Under the pieces are notes generated by a model, which saw only the letters and a list, made by a program, of their open reading frames with translations, searched no databases and was not told the origin of the DNA. Shown one piece after another: positions 23,346-51,480 of a stretch of DNA of 64,000 nucleotides; position 1 is the stretch's first letter; each line of letters begins with the position of its first letter. The DNA comes from Xiphophorus maculatus (lineage: Eukaryota > Chordata > Actinopteri > Cyprinodontiformes > Poeciliidae), in the NCBI RefSeq assembly GCF_002775205.1, contig NC_036447.1:27402245-27466244 (forward strand), read 5' to 3'. A program made the translations under genes and the position numbers.

Positions 23346-24654
23346 GGAGCAGTGGTTACATTTACTATTACCGTGGAAGTTCAAAGAGTATGAATGTTTG
23401 AGGCACGTGCCAGGTTTTATGGGATGCATTCTCCCAGGGTTACCAACTCTCAGTCCTCTGAAGTTAGATTTTTTTATTTGTTTATGAATATTTCATAATT
23501 TATTATTCTCACCATAAATTATAAATTATTAAACTAATAAAATAGTAAATTATGACATTATAAATTAATAAAAAATAAATTAATAAAATACTGGTGATAC
23601 TGGTTAATTATACCACGACGGATACATCTCCTATGAAGCTAAAAAATAAAAAAAGATAAAAACAGTACTAAACAATACCTGTAAGGTGAAGTATATCTTG
23701 ATAAGTAATCTATAGAAAAAATAAAATGTGATTAGCCGATCATTTAGCTAACTTGTCAAGCTGTCAACTTAAAATCAATTTCTTATCATGTTGGTTTTGT
23801 TCATATTTCAGGGACCTATAATAAAAAATATGTGAGCGCAATAACCCTGATGACACACAACGCTTTTATGACTTGCACCATCTGGACCCCGGTCTCACTC
23901 CAAGCTTCACTCGGAAGTGGACAACCGTGACTGGCCTTAGAACAATTTCTGCAGCAGTAAAAGATAATAAAATGTAATATTTTATTGTCAGCGCGAAGCA
24001 TTTGAATTGCACTGAGACCGAATCGTCCTTTAAAACCGGACAACAACCACAATAATTTACATGATTTAATTTATTTAGTTCTTGTTTATTGTCAGTATGG
24101 TACATCATCGTACAATATTGTACCATGTAGTGCTGTCTACGTGTCATGGACGTGAGTTTTAGGGATATATAATTTTAGTTTCGAGGTGACGTCCACTCAA
24201 GTGGGTGCGGTTTGTGTCTCATGATGCATTCATGGCCTTCATTTGCAATGACAGATTTCACACAGTATTTTCTAGATACTGAATGATTAATGTTCCCAAA
24301 ACGAAACATTTTTTAAGACATTTCCTCGCCTAGTTCTTTGTATTTCTAAAGGAGTTGTTGTGACATTTTTAACGTAAAGCATGCTAACTCTATTTGAAGA
24401 ATCTTCCATTTTGAATTAAGTTGGAAGTTGCGTTCTTTGATAGTTATTTCAATATCAATACCATACATTTAGTCTTTAATTGATTTGAAAATAATTAAAG
24501 TAATATCTTCAAGTGACAATTAAATTGGGATTCATGTCACAAGGCGTTTATTCGTAGATATAAGCACATATTCATACGTTTAACTTTTTATCAAAGAAGT
24601 GTAGGAGAAAATTTCTTCTTTCCGTGTTCCTCGAATGCAACATAGCCTACTTGT
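23346..24654. other. gap between the galectin and gtpbp1
   Basis: The two genes are head-to-head. The first part (23460-23720) is extremely AT-rich. The stretch 23810-24240 is more balanced but has no convincing exon or repeat signature. Confidence 0.5.
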
Positions 24655-24789
24655 TTCATGACGTAACGTTATGTAGCCAATCCCTTGCCTTTGCTTTCGT
24701 TGTGGGCGGGACAAACATTGTGAGCCCAGAAATCGAAGCCAAATAGAGTAAACAACAAAGTTAGCTGATCTGCTAGCTTTTATTTACTG
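24655..24789 (+). promoter_or_regulatory. gtpbp1 promoter and probable non-coding exon 1
   Basis: A compact promoter-like set: CRE-like TGACGTAA (24659-24666), CCAAT (24677-24681) and a GC box, GGGCGGG (24704-24710). A splice donor (CTG then gtatgt) follows at 24790. It pairs with the acceptor ending at 25086, two bases before the gtpbp1 ATG. This predicts a non-coding first exon of about 60 nt ending at 24789 and a 297-bp 5' UTR intron. Confidence 0.55.
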
Positions 24790-25088
24790 GTATGTTTTGA
24801 ACTCATCGCCACATTAACGACCCATTTCTGCAAATGCAAAATTAAAAGTATAAGAGCACTGACACGTGAAGGTTTATGTTCGTCTGTTTTAATCAAGTAT
24901 AGAGTTGTTTTCTCACTTCCAAGTTCGGCTTTTGGTTAGCGTTAGCTAGGTCTATATGGTACTCAGCCTAACTTTTGTGTTTACTATTTGCTAACTTTTA
25001 CTATTCATATCCAGTCAGGAACAGTTAAGGAACAGTGTAAGATTATTTAATTCTGATTATTTTTTCTTAACGCTGTTTGCTTTTAGAT

Positions 25089-40779
<15,691 letters not shown>

Positions 40780-41172
40780 AGGCTGAAGATTTCCTGCCTC
40801 ATCATCCGGTTCTCTTAAAAACATTGGCTCCCTATCTGTTGTTTCTACAGTAGAAGGTGTAATTCTCAATAGGCTGTGGAAGGTGGTATCAAGTTACAAA
40901 CATGTTTGCATTTGTGCATTGCAACGTTCGCCATATTAGTAGTTTGTCAGAACTTCCACTAGAGGCATCGTCTTGTTTTCTTGCCCAGCCTCCAGTCTGC
41001 AAAACTTTTCTTTTCTATTACTGTAAGCTGCCCTTATTGTTCCGTTTGGATGGAACAAAGGTAGAATCAAACAAGTACATTTGGGCACAACATTTTCCGT
41101 TGTTTGGAAGTCATTTTTGGGTTTGCCGTTGCCTTGATGGTGTGTGGATGGCTGGCCGTAGGTCTCTGACTC

Positions 41173-41178
41173 AATAAA
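41173..41178 (+). terminator. gtpbp1 polyadenylation signal within an inverted repeat
   Basis: AATAAA about 395 bp after the stop codon. It sits in the left arm of CTCAATAAA...TTTATTGAG, so the minus strand carries an AATAAA as well. A second hairpin (agggtga / tcaccct) follows at about 41199-41215. Confidence 0.65.
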
Positions 41179-41215
41179 TGCTTTATTTATTGAGGATAGG
41201 GTGATAGTTCACCCT

Positions 41216-42599
41216 ACCATTGATGGGAGCCGGTTTTAAAAATCCCTGCTTAAAATGTTCTTGGTGTGTTGAAAATGGTGTTGATTTTTGGCAATATTTT
41301 GGAAATTGAATAGAAGATACCTGAAAATTGTAGCTTTTGTTGCATTTCAAATCACATACCACGTTTGTAAATGGAGAAATTTCTCTCCATTTAAAAAGAA
41401 AAATCCATCTTGCTTGATCTCTAGGTTTGATCTCTAACAGAAAAACCACTTTATCTGCTTTATCATTTCCTCAGTTTCTTTAGCAGTTTAATACGTTTAG
41501 TCCTTACAACTACACAAATTTTTTCAACTCTTATTTTTAAAGAAATGTTAGCTAGATTCAAACTGACTGTTAGTTTTTTGTTTTTCTCTAGTTTTTTATT
41601 TGATTATATTCTTTAAGATGTTTTTGGCACTAGTGGTCTCTATTGAACAGTAAATAGACAGGAAGCTGGGTAGTTGGAGAAGGGGAAGACCAGAAATCGA
41701 ACCCAGGATAACCATGTTGAGAACTGCAGCCATCCAGCTATTATTGATCTATGATGATAACTCGTAGGTCCAGAAGTCTCACTGTAACGATGCAACAACG
41801 CACATCAAATGCCAAGGAAGAACATATTTAAGTCACTAAATTGTAGCTGCTCTTTTTTATTTTGGAGTCCACACAAATGAGCAAGCAGCAGCCATTTTCT
41901 GACTTCAGAAGTAGGATTTGTTAAATGCAAGATTAAATGTTTCTCTTCAGTAACAGGATTTTAGTTTTATTGTTCATATTTTCCTTTGCAGATTTTAAAT
42001 CATAGACAAACCTTATTTTTTGTGTGTAGAAGCCATGAAGACTCTCACTAGTTAAGTTAATTTTAGTGTCTTTGTGTCTACACATTTTGCCATTTTCTTC
42101 ACATTGTTTGAAAAACAGTAAATGTTGTGCAACCAGAACATTTTACATGCTACCCATATTTGATGGTGGATTGCATGAAATGAGCTTTCAGATCTTTTTT
42201 TGTCTATTTATATTCAAAAATGATGGTTGTGTAAATGGGGAAAAAAAGCAGTTTAATTTAAGTGGTGCCATTTTTATGTAAACCCTTTTAAATAAATTTG
42301 CTATAGCAAACTGACTGTTTCATATTGTTAAATCAGTTATGTGATTTAATCTTTGAACAGTAAATCCAAACGATATTCATATTCCTAATGGTTAAAAAAA
42401 TTATTTCTGTACTCTCATCAAGAAAATGAAGAACTAAAAAGCCTATTACATTGATGTACTTTTAAAAAATATATGTTTACTGAGTTTTCATTGTTAATAT
42501 TTGTAGTTATGATCTTTAAAATAAAACTAATTGCTCTTAAAACACCTGAGCAAAGTTGAAACTGTGTAATACTGAATATCCTTTGACTGGGACTTGGAC
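41216..42599. other. intergenic sequence downstream of gtpbp1
   Basis: AT-rich, no exon recognised. It contains one SINE relic near 41630-41735. Confidence 0.5.
41630..41735 (-). mobile_element. tRNA-derived SINE relic, same family as 4028-4210
   Basis: Shares 'tgaacagtaaatagacagga' and, further on, 'gaccagaaatcgaacccagg' with the SINE at 4028-4210, where the tract reads 'gacagtaaattgacaggaaa'. The tRNA head is degenerate but the B-box region is recognisable. Confidence 0.6.
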
Positions 42600-43300
42600 G
42601 TTCTCAATCGTCTTTTTCAAGGAATACCGCGATATTAAAAATTACGGTTTCTAAACCACTAAAATTGTCCGTCATACCGTTCCTATGATATGACGGAACA
42701 AGCGGTTTTTTTTTTTTTTAATTTCTGGTCAGAGATAACGTGCAGATCAAATTACTCCAGTCTGCAGCACCACGAGCCCTGCCCTCGCGCTTCTCCTGCT
42801 AGCTGCTAGCTTTGCAAATCCCGCCGAATCGTCCCGCGCGCGCGCCCTGTCTCAGAGAATAAAGTCCACTATATGAAATTACCGTTAAGAAGACAAATGG
42901 CAACTTGGAGGGATAAAGTTGTCCTACGTGCAAAACTGCTGACGGATAGTGGCAGCCAGAGAGAGGAGGGAACACAACTCACTTGCTAAATTCAACAAGG
43001 TAAGCTAAAGTTTATGCTGTGTCGAAATGAACGAACTGCCATTAGCGTCTAGCATTAATTAAACAAATATCACCATGTTACACTCACTTGTCTGCATGAG
43101 TGTTTTGGAGTTGTTACGTTGAGTATTTGATTAATTTTAAGAACTGAGTGTTTCGGGAGCTTTACCTGAAGAGTTCTTTAACTGAACGCGCATTTCCTGT
43201 ACACGCGCTCATAGTTGTGATTTCTGTCCGTTGTATACCGTAAAACCGTGATATATTTTTTATGCCTGGTTATCATACCATCCCGATGCCCATCGGTGAA
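42600..43300. mobile_element. probable non-autonomous DNA transposon with a CpG-rich interior
   Basis: The left side has 'aataccgcgatattaaaaat' followed by acggttt. The right side has 'gtataccgtaaaaccgtgat' followed by atatttt, in inverted arrangement. The interior (42760-42980) is much richer in CpG, including a GCGCGCGCGC run, than surrounding DNA. No ORF supports a transposase, and the family is unassigned. Confidence 0.5.
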
Positions 43301-46300
43301 GAAAATGTATCAATTTAGTTTGTAGTTGCCTCTTGTCCAAAGAAGTGATCTCGCTGTTCTAGATTAGCGCAGTAATAGATAATGGAAGAAAAGAAGCAAC
43401 TTCTTCTAACAATCCTGAAATCATGGCAGCACACTGTGTCACAGGGCAAAATAAAAAAGTAGGCTTCCAAAGAGCGACATTTTGCTTCAGTGGCCTGGAA
43501 ACTCCCCAGATCTTAATGATGTCGAGATGTTCTCAAAACAGATGGAGAAGCTGAAGCATGAAGCCCTGTTGAGATTAAAATGAATCATCATATCTGAGGA
43601 TCTGGGTCCAAAGTAATATCCAGCATTCCAGAGTTTACTCTGTTATAGTTAAGCTGTAGATACGAAATTCTAATATATATTTGGTGTAATTGGAGATAAA
43701 GTGTCTTGAAACTTATCTTATTGTTTGTTAATATAGAAATCTCAAAATGTTTAAAGAAAAAAAAAATTGACCCACCCATCAAAGTCTATGGCCATCACTT
43801 TTATTTAAGTAATCAAATGCCCACAAAATTATGAATTGTGCACGACTGAATAACTTTTAATTTTATTTTTGACATTAATGCATTCTGGGTAAATTGAAAT
43901 CCTAACAAACCTTTAAAATCAAAAACAAGAAAAGCCAAGACATATTAAATATGTGCTGGCAAATGTTTCATGTTCTCCGCCAAACAAAGGAGGATAGAGT
44001 AATATTTATGAACCAGAACGCTGTGACTGTTATTCATATTCGACTCCTAATGAATATCCTTCCTCTTTGTTTAACCCAAATTACACGGAGTCCCACAGGA
44101 AACTGGGGGCATGCCAATCAAGGCTATCAGGCATCCAAATCTACCTCTGCAAGATCAAGCGTCTGCACAGTTATGGAATAATTTTCCAAAGCAGCACACT
44201 GATCAAAGAGAGTAAAATTAGCTACTGATATCTGTTTTCACTCAGATTATTTGCCTGAGAGTGAATGTGCAGTCTGAATTCTTCTCTGCAATGTTCCTTA
44301 GGTGGTTAATTTGTATTGCGAACATGATCTGCAGTACCTTTTGTTTTTGTCTTGGTATACCACATACTGCAATAATGCACACAATTTTGAAGGAAAATGA
44401 AAGCAGTATACATATTTTGTCAAAGTTATGCACAAATAAAGTGTGGACACATTGAAACCACCCTGTCCGTCCCTTAAGATCAGCACCTTGTAGAATCTTT
44501 CTCTGCAGTTAGCAAAGGCTTTTTTTGGGAATACAGCGGCATGAAAGTGTTTTCCCTCTTCCAGATTTCCTCTTTTTTTGCAAGTTTGTTGCACTCCGGT
44601 GTCTCAGTACATCAAACCAATTTAAATAGCTGTCAAAGATGACAAAAGTATTTTTTTGCATTATTATTTATGGATATTTCTGTCACTAAGAGAGACCCAA
44701 ATGGCTCAAAAACGTCTCGAGACTTTTAAAATCATTATTCCAGATCAACATCTTTTGAAGTTCCCCGTTAAAAGTTGGCAGATTAGCTTTTTTAAAAAAA
44801 TGTTATCTCAATCTCAGTATATATATATATAAAAAAAATCAGTTACCAGGCAAAGTTTTCACAGCATTTGGGTTTTTTTCCTCTTATGGCATTCTGGTTT
44901 TTTTTTCTCTCTGTGAAAAATCCATGAAGCTGCCTAATCCCTAAGCATCTTTGTGTATCTAATATTCATGCACAGTCATTCTCAGCAGACTGCAACACTC
45001 TGGAATAACCCTGCATACATCAACATATTTTGTTTTGCTTCATCTCCAACTCTGCTAATATGGTTATTCTTTGCTGTATAGGACTCCACTTTATGGGACT
45101 GTCTTGGGCTTTCAGTTTGAACTTATCTGTTTCTACACCCATACTTTTTATCTAGCGCAGCAAATACAACATTTTACATCTACTCTCAGTTAAACTTTTA
45201 AATAACAAGCACCACCTCAGAAAATACTACAGATTCCAAGTACCATAACGATGGGCATTTCAATACAAACATTGCATTTTTGTAGAGAAGAATTTCAACC
45301 TGAAAACCCAGGATAGTTCACCAGAAGGCTCCAGAGAGCACATCTCTACTGTTTCAATGTCCAGTGATATGATCTATACTCCTGTCACGATAAATTTTGA
45401 AAATACTGAAATTCTGGAGACCAATTCTAGATAGCACAGGAATCCAAATAACCTATGTAGATTGGACAACTATTTGATATAGATTATTTGGATTTCTGTG
45501 CTGTCTATAATTCATCTTCAGTATTCCAATGTGCTGACCTATATCGCCTAAATTTTCCCATCATGTCCTCTTTGTCCTGGCTCCCTCTTGTCCTGTCCTG
45601 TCTTTCCTGTGCTATTGTTACTACTTTCCCTCGTGGTCGCCAGCTTTCTACCTCCCATTTTTCCATCCTTGCGTCCTTCGATTGTTACATTTTTGCCTGC
45701 ATCACGTCTCTCCTTCTATGAGGTTTTACTACCTTTTGTTCTTTTTAATGCTTCCTATAGTTTCCCTTTTTTTATGTGACCTCAAAAGTTAGCTCTACCC
45801 TCTGTGGAACTATTTGCCGTAAATCCGGTGAACTTTAGCTCACTGAGCGTAAAGAACAGAGAGGTCTGTAAACTTTCGTATTGATGTTTTTCTGGATAAG
45901 AAGGATTCACTGTGCATCCATGTCTGTATCCGGTAGCTGTTTGTTTTCTGCGTGCTCCTCTAAGCCTGGAGCTGTTTCTGTTTTGGTGTTTTGTGTATTG
46001 ATAGTCAGGGTGAAGGAATCTCGAAGCGGTCTGTAACTAGTGAGTAGGCAGAAAGTGGGAGAACTTTTTCTGTTTTATACGTCAGTCTTTGTGCTCTCTG
46101 GTTTTTAGCGCCCTACCTTTTAATGAGTTGATACTGTTCCCAATCGCTTCCCAAATGTACATGGAAGTGAAGGAAACACTTTAGTTTATTCACTTGGAAG
46201 AGTGTGTGAATTATGGTTTTGGCAGCATAATGCGTCAAATCATAAATAATTAGTTAAAAATCTAAAGTTAGTTTAAATTACGTCATTATGTTGGTTGCCT

Positions 46301-48130
46301 TGTGCTAGCATATTGCTAAAAGCTAACATCAAACTTTCTTCAGAGTATGACTAAAAGAAACATACCACAATTTGAGATTCGCGGATTAAGTATTTTGTGT
46401 GGAAAAACACCTTATTTCGCTGTCACAGATTATGTGAACATATTGGCTATCAGGAGAGTATTTTACCATGCCTTTATTCTGTCCTCTCTGAACATCCAGG
46501 TGTGGAAACGATCACTCAGTGTGGCAGTCTCAAAGCTAAGTATTGGTCTGAGTTGTGTGCTGTGGGCCATCAAAGTGTACGTTGTAAGTAGCTTTAGCAA
46601 AAAGCCTTGCAATAGATTTTTCTCCAAGGAACGTTTTATTTTCTTTCTTTTTTTAAAAAAAGGTTTTTGAGTATGTAATGCTTCATTTTGACAAAAAAAA
46701 ACAAACAAACCAACAATAATTAATTTGCCTTTAAGATTTACAACACATCACAGCCCAAGCCTCTTTTTAGGCTTTGTTCTTTTTAGAAGGCGTCTTCCCA
46801 TTATCATTAATGGGCTCTTGATTTAATGTATTCTGCTATGACTTTTGGCTCTCATTTGAAAAAAAAAAAAAAAAAAAAAAAGCAGCTTTCAGCGACTGTT
46901 TGTATGACAAACACAACAATCTGCCGGGGATGAGCAACAGGGACGGGGTGCGGGTAAACCAACTGTTGTTTATGTTGAGCAGAGAGGAAGCACAAACAGG
47001 CTGACGGGCAGATGGAGGGGAAGACAGGCTGGCAACGAAATGGGCAGAACCAAGAGTGTATTGATTTGAAAACTGCGTGGGAGTGGAGAGAGACAATGAG
47101 GCAATGAATGAGCCAGAAAAAGAGAACAATGGAGCACAATATGGTTGCAGATTTGAGGTTGGAGAAGATATCGACGAGAGTGGAAAAAGAAAGAAAACTC
47201 AGATTAAAACTTAGATTAAAAATTTTGGGTTTGTTTTATGTACAACTACAGATTTTGCTCGGTGGCAACACAAAACTACGCAACAAATCCGTTTAGAGTG
47301 GGACTGTTTTAGAAACGATAAAATTAATATCTGATTAGTGGTTTCAGTTTGTCCTTTCATAAGTGATAAAATGTGTAAATCCAGTCTCCCTCTAACGAGC
47401 TTTTGTCAGGACTTGCCTGCTTTATATTATTGTGAAGAAACGGCATGTGTTTTCTGATAGTTTCTGTTTCGCCCGCACTGACAGACTAGGCTTAATGCAT
47501 AGAAACAACCTAAAAAATAATAAAAGCAAACCAATTAATTAGGTGAGATTGAATTAAAAAAAGAAATGTTCACAATAAATCTGGGTTTTGCAGAAATTGA
47601 TCTTTTGTGACTTCAATTTCATTTTCACTGTTTCTCTGCCACTGCTTTGAGCTTCGATTTCAAATTATTAAGGCAGCTCTTCTTTTCCAACATGAATCCC
47701 TGATGTGACAATTGCAGCACAAAGCATGAAATAATATATTAAAAAAAAAAAAACGGTGTTTATTCTTGATCAATTCCCCACCAAACTTGGGCCGCAGACA
47801 CAAATTGTCTGTGTGTAGAGCTGCTTGCTCATCTCAGTCTTATGAGCAGTTAAAAAGGTGAAAAGGTCACCGACAGGCTTAGTTAGATCAGATCTATCAG
47901 GAGGAAGGGGTCACAATTTTGGTAAACTGCCATGTTACGAAATCTCCAACACGTTTGACCCAAGCCTTACAGCTTGAGAAGCAATTCTATCAAATGCTAG
48001 GTAAGCTCCTGAAACTAAAGAAAAGAATACAAAATCTCTATGAGAAAGTAAAAAAAAAAAAAAAGAATCAACATTAAAGGAGTATTTCAAACTCCGGAGA
48101 TAATTTCTAAAATGGAATTAAACAAACAGG
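43301..48130. other. gene-poor intergenic DNA
   Basis: No coding exon supported. The stretch 43950-44230 has a run of short homeobox-like and TTTATGA/ATTCAT motifs and little repeat character. A poly-A tract of over 20 bases lies at 46858-46881. The region 46330-46600 has an open frame without recognisable homology. Confidence 0.45.
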
Positions 48131-48286
48131 TTTTTACAGAAGAGGATTAGGACCACTGGGGGAAAAAACAGACTTTTTCCCCCACAGAATTTTGACATTT
48201 GATTTCAGAAGGTTAAAGCCAGAATTCTGATTTTAAAAAAGAAAAAGCAAATTCTGCGGCCCTAATCCTCTTCCGTAGATTTTTAA
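48131..48286. mobile_element. short MITE with imperfect terminal inverted repeats
   Basis: The left arm, acAGAAGAGGATTAGGaCC, and the right arm on the minus strand, acGGAAGAGGATTAGGgCC, enclose about 110 bp. The whole element is about 155 bp. A second small hairpin (ggggaaaaaa / ttttttcccc-like) lies near the left arm. Confidence 0.65.
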
Positions 48287-48289
48287 GTA

Positions 48290-50330
48290 AAACCGCCCAT
48301 CTTAAAGTCTGTAAACCAGGCCTCCCCTTAATACATTTCGCCTTGCCTTGTTGAGCTGTGTCATTCAGCAGACTTTGAAAGATGAAAGATGCTCTCCTGC
48401 ATTTTGAAAGGAGAATTCTGTCCAGGGTAAATGTCATTTTGATGTTGCGGTGAATGAATACGACTTAAACCGGTGAGAGAGTCGGCATGTAATCCAGTGA
48501 AATCATTTGAAGTCTCATTTTGTACGCTGGGCTTTCTTTATATACAAATTCATCTTGTATCTTGTTGTATTCTGTGTTTCGGGGGCGGTGGTGTAAAAGG
48601 ACGTCTTGTAAATGTGGGATTGTGGTTTTAAACATCTGGGAGACGTTTCCTTTAATGTCAAGCAGGTGTATAATTTCAGTCAATGTAGCTAAACCTGCTG
48701 ATTTGGAGGAATAGCCAAATGAAAGGCGATAAAACCACTCAGCACAAAACCAGAGGGAGTCACATTCGCACAGTCAAGGACAAAGACTCTGTTCTCATAC
48801 GAGGAAGGATTTTATAACCTCTCATTGAGCTCTTCTTTTTTCGCGTTAAGAGGATTTGTCAGAAATTCTATTCGGGCAGACTTGAAGAGTTTGTACCCTC
48901 TTGTGAATTTCATTATTTAGAGTTCTTAGTCAACTACGGTTGAAATCATTTTTGTAAGCGTTTTCCTTTTACACACAGAACTGGTAGAAGTTACCAAGGT
49001 TACAAAAAAATAAAATACAAACATTTACCTCAGAGCCTCTACAAAATCAAACCCTAAAAATCCCATTTATTTGAGAACTATTTACATATCAAACATTTGA
49101 TTAGAAGGTTAAAAGACCTGGCTTGTCTAAGTTGAATAATTGATGCTCATCAGCGCTCCTGGCTTGACGGTTACCACAGGTTTGAAGTTAGCTGCCGATT
49201 AGATAATCAGTCTTGCTGAAATAAACGCTCCCCAACTGCAGCTACAAGGTTTGCAATTCCCTATTTCAGAATGAAGCACAAACATTTCCCATCAGGTAAT
49301 TAGTCCAGTCCAGTAGGACTCAGCATTACGAAATGAAATCCTAACAACGAATGAGTTAGGAAAATACTCAACAATCCTGTTCACACAATTGCTAACATTA
49401 AAGCCACTGTTGCTGATCTTTATCGAGAAGTAAGTCCCAATATACTTTTTTGGGGGTAAATTACTGTCATCCCCAGTGTTAAGGAAAGTACATTCTATGA
49501 TAGTGCAGGATCCAGTTTCACCAGCAGGTGTCATTGTTGTGTAAGTATTTATTAATGTTCAGCTCCATGAGAAATCCACCCAGTCACGCATTGTGAGGGT
49601 TTGGGGATTTATTGGACTGTGAAGCCACCAGTCTGGCATCTCCCCATGGATTACGACAGATACTGAACATAGAGTTTTGTAACTGTACGTGCAGTAAGCA
49701 AGGAAAAAAGGCCCACAGATACAGAACAGGGAAAAGGAGTGTTTTAGGTTTCTTCAACTTAGTCATGTTGCTGCCCGTTTCTGACTGTAGATCAAACAGA
49801 ACTATACCAGTCAGACATAAGATTATAATCACCTGCCTAATTGTGTGTTGGTTCCCCACCTGCCAGCAACCCCACCCACACCCATTGCAAGTGAGCAGTA
49901 CCAGACCCCTGAAGATGTGTTGCAGTATCTGGTATCAGTGTCAATGTCACCCCCAAGCTAATGCTAAGTTAAGTGATTTTTGCCTCTTAAACTTAAAGAC
50001 AGTTCTGTCAAGACTTTACAAGAATGTGGACATTAAAAAACTGGAGCAGATCTACAGAATCGTTCCTGTGTGCCTTACAAACCTCAATCGTCACCTCATC
50101 TCAGACCGTTACGTCAGTGGTCCCTTTTTCTGATTCCGCATTAAGAACCCATCCTCAACTGTACTTCATTACTATGGAGTTGCAAACTTGAACTAAGAAC
50201 GTTTTGGCTGTCCTATAGGACTGTTTTGAGGACAACAAGTGAACTCTTTGAACACTCAGGAATTGCCACCTAAGTTCTGTCTGACATCAACCTTGGCACA
50301 GACATCGTCACTGCAAAAAAATAAATAAAA
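48290..50330. other. intergenic DNA
   Basis: Nothing assignable. A long open frame at 49612-50133 has no recognisable domain. It partly abuts the LINE relic that follows and may be its decayed 5' part. Confidence 0.4.
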
Positions 50331-50334
50331 AGGA

Positions 50335-51480
50335 AAAAAAAATCAAAGTATTCCCCAGCTATAAGCCCTGGTTCACAAGAGATGTGCGACAGCTGCTCAG
50401 CGCATGAAACTCAGCACTGAGGTCAGGAGATAAGGAGAGGTACAGGACTGCAAGAATCAATTTACATTGAGGCATCACAGATGCAAAAAGGCAATAAAAG
50501 CAGTGTATTGAGGACAACCTCAACACAACTGCCCTGTGGAAGATGTGAAAAACATCATTTTCTCTCCTCATTTGGGTCAACACGTTTTGCTTGCTTTGAA
50601 AGCAGCTCTAGCCCCAACAGTAAACCAGATCCAGACCCTGAATCCAGCTATAGAGGACTCTCAACCAATCATTCCCCTGACCCAGCAGGTTAAAAGAGAA
50701 GTTCTCAAAAGAAATTGCAGTAAAGCTGCTGGGTCTGATGGCATATCAGACAGGATAGCTACCTAAGGACGTGCCTTTAGGTCTTTAGATAGCCTGAAGG
50801 TATGGCCTGACCAGCTTGCCTCAGTATTCTACAGCATTTTCAACCTGTGCTTACAGCAAGCCACTTCACCCTCTTGTCTTACGGTGCGTTCCTGTTATCT
50901 CTGAAGTCTGAGCTGGGTTTGAAGTTTGAAGTCAAGTAAACAGCGTTCCAGTTCACATAGTCGGAGAAGAAGGATTTCAATGTGGTGATGCCGAAGTAGC
51001 CATTGTTCACAGAATCTCTTACGATTTGGAAATCCGTCTTCAGGGGAGCATCTCAGTTGAATTTTCCAAATCAGAGATCGGAATCTCTGAGTTCCGACTA
51101 CTTTAAAACTACCCCCATTATCCCCATACCCAAAACCACAGTGGTCACCAGCATGAACAACTACCGGCCAGTTGATCTCTCCCCAACAGCCATGACATTC
51201 TGTGCGAGTCTGACACTCCCCCATATACTGACCTTCAACCAGCACCAATTTGCACACAAAAGAAAAAAGAACTAGAGATGATGTCAATTTATGTTTGTAC
51301 ACCAAACAGCCTGCACTTCTCTGGAAACACCCAACAGCTTTGTCTGAAGGTCTAGGACCCTCACTCTGCCACTCAGTAACCGACTCTAACGTCAGAAAAC
51401 CAATCCTCCTCCAATTTAACGCTCAGCAGCAGGGTCGCCCAAGGCTGTCTCACCTAAAATCAAGAAATCATAATAGACAT
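50335..51480 (+). mobile_element. degenerate non-LTR retrotransposon (RT region), frameshifted
   Basis: Across frames one can read PSYKPWFTRDVRQLL (endonuclease/RT linker), a KLLGLMAYQTG-like relic of KAAGPDGISD near 50715-50760, and FKTTPIIPIPKTTVVTSMNN followed by YRPVDLSPTAM (51090-51195), as in jockey/CR1-type RTs. Several stops and frameshifts show it is dead. About 200 bp of unrelated DNA (50890-51095) splits the RT sequence. Confidence 0.75.
50885..51095. mobile_element. small element inserted in the LINE relic
   Basis: The RT reading is broken at the acggtgcgttcc...atctctgaagtctgag start and resumes after ...gaatctctgagttccgacta. The two ends share inverted CTCTGAAGTC / ACTCAGAGAT-type sequence. 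It is probably a non-autonomous DNA element. Confidence 0.45.

Noticed and set aside
46347..46670. 107-codon ORF, with another frame also open
   Set aside because: No homology recognised, no splice context, and two frames are open over the same span.
49612..50133. 173-codon ORF in the gene-poor part
   Set aside because: No domain recognised and composition like the surrounding DNA. It abuts a decayed LINE and may be part of it.
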